NCBI GenBank assembly: GCA_905221605.1
Contig: CAJNDS010000279.1
Location: 126,001-179,201 of the forward strand
DNA from: Symbiodinium natans
Taxonomy: Eukaryota > Sar > Dinophyceae > Suessiales > Symbiodiniaceae
Direction of reading: 5' to 3'
Length of the DNA: 53,201 nt
Part shown: piece after piece, positions 53,195 through 53,201 of the stretch
Numbering within the stretch: the stretch's first letter is position 1
How the letters are laid out: every line of letters begins with the position of its first letter
Position numbers and translations under genes: made by a program
The notes under the pieces: model-generated
What the model was told of the DNA's origin: nothing
The model's database searches: none
What the model saw: the letters and a program-made list of their open reading frames with translations, nothing else

Positions 53195-53201
53195 GCGTCG
53201 T
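53149..53201. repeat. (TCG)n microsatellite running off the window
   Basis: Near-pure TCG/CGT trinucleotides continue to the last base. Confidence 0.95.

Overview
This window looks like nuclear DNA of a core dinoflagellate (Symbiodiniaceae or a relative; the genus cannot be fixed from the sequence). The evidence is: short exons in long introns; introns that splice in phase from GC and probably GA donors as well as GT; interior arrays of the plant/dinoflagellate-type telomeric heptamer TTTAGGG/CCCTAAA; abundant poly-G/C, CT and CA tracts; and protein families that I know from dinoflagellate proteomes. All well-supported genes are on the + strand. I saw no rRNA, tRNA, CRISPR or bacterial-type feature. 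Exon models were built by eye from reading frame, splice phase, comparison of duplicated copies and family resemblance; no search was run.

Layout. 1-16 kb is a repeat-rich region with scattered, individually weak candidate exons (3.3, 4.2, 5.2-5.4, 7.3, 8.6, 10.0-10.4, 11.9, 12.3 kb) and many telomeric-heptamer arrays. At 16.2-26.3 kb and 30.9-41.3 kb lies one tandem segmental duplication. Each unit carries the same gene, which encodes a multi-pass membrane protein of a dinoflagellate-expanded family (motifs FLSHDWG, FLDKLCIAQHD, VLWSPRYFARLW, HPETG..PCDR). The downstream copy (B, 29.5-40.9 kb) has 24 phase-compatible exons and looks intact, with possible extra N-terminal exons at 27.4-29.1 kb. 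The upstream copy (A) lacks the first two exons and carries a 1-bp deletion, a lost splice donor and a further phase mismatch, so it is probably a pseudogene. 42.6-49.1 kb holds a second gene (C), an ankyrin-repeat protein with the dinoflagellate module SHQW / WYDYFSCPQ / RGWCRLE. 50.97-51.8 kb holds a third gene (D) of an uncharacterised dinoflagellate family, with one or two apparent frame shifts. The last 1.4 kb is AT-rich spacer, then seven copies of a short palindrome, hairpin repeats and a TCG microsatellite.

The most interesting material is in the introns. Comparing A with B dates individual events: terminal-inverted-repeat elements present in one copy only, one intron expanded by a CA/CACG microsatellite in A and by a 105-bp higher-order minisatellite in B, and a GT-AG bounded 64-bp segment present only in A. 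In gene C, a telomeric array sits between two copies of the same exon edge, and a 121-bp intron is flanked by a direct repeat. Both suggest insertion with duplication of exonic target sequence.
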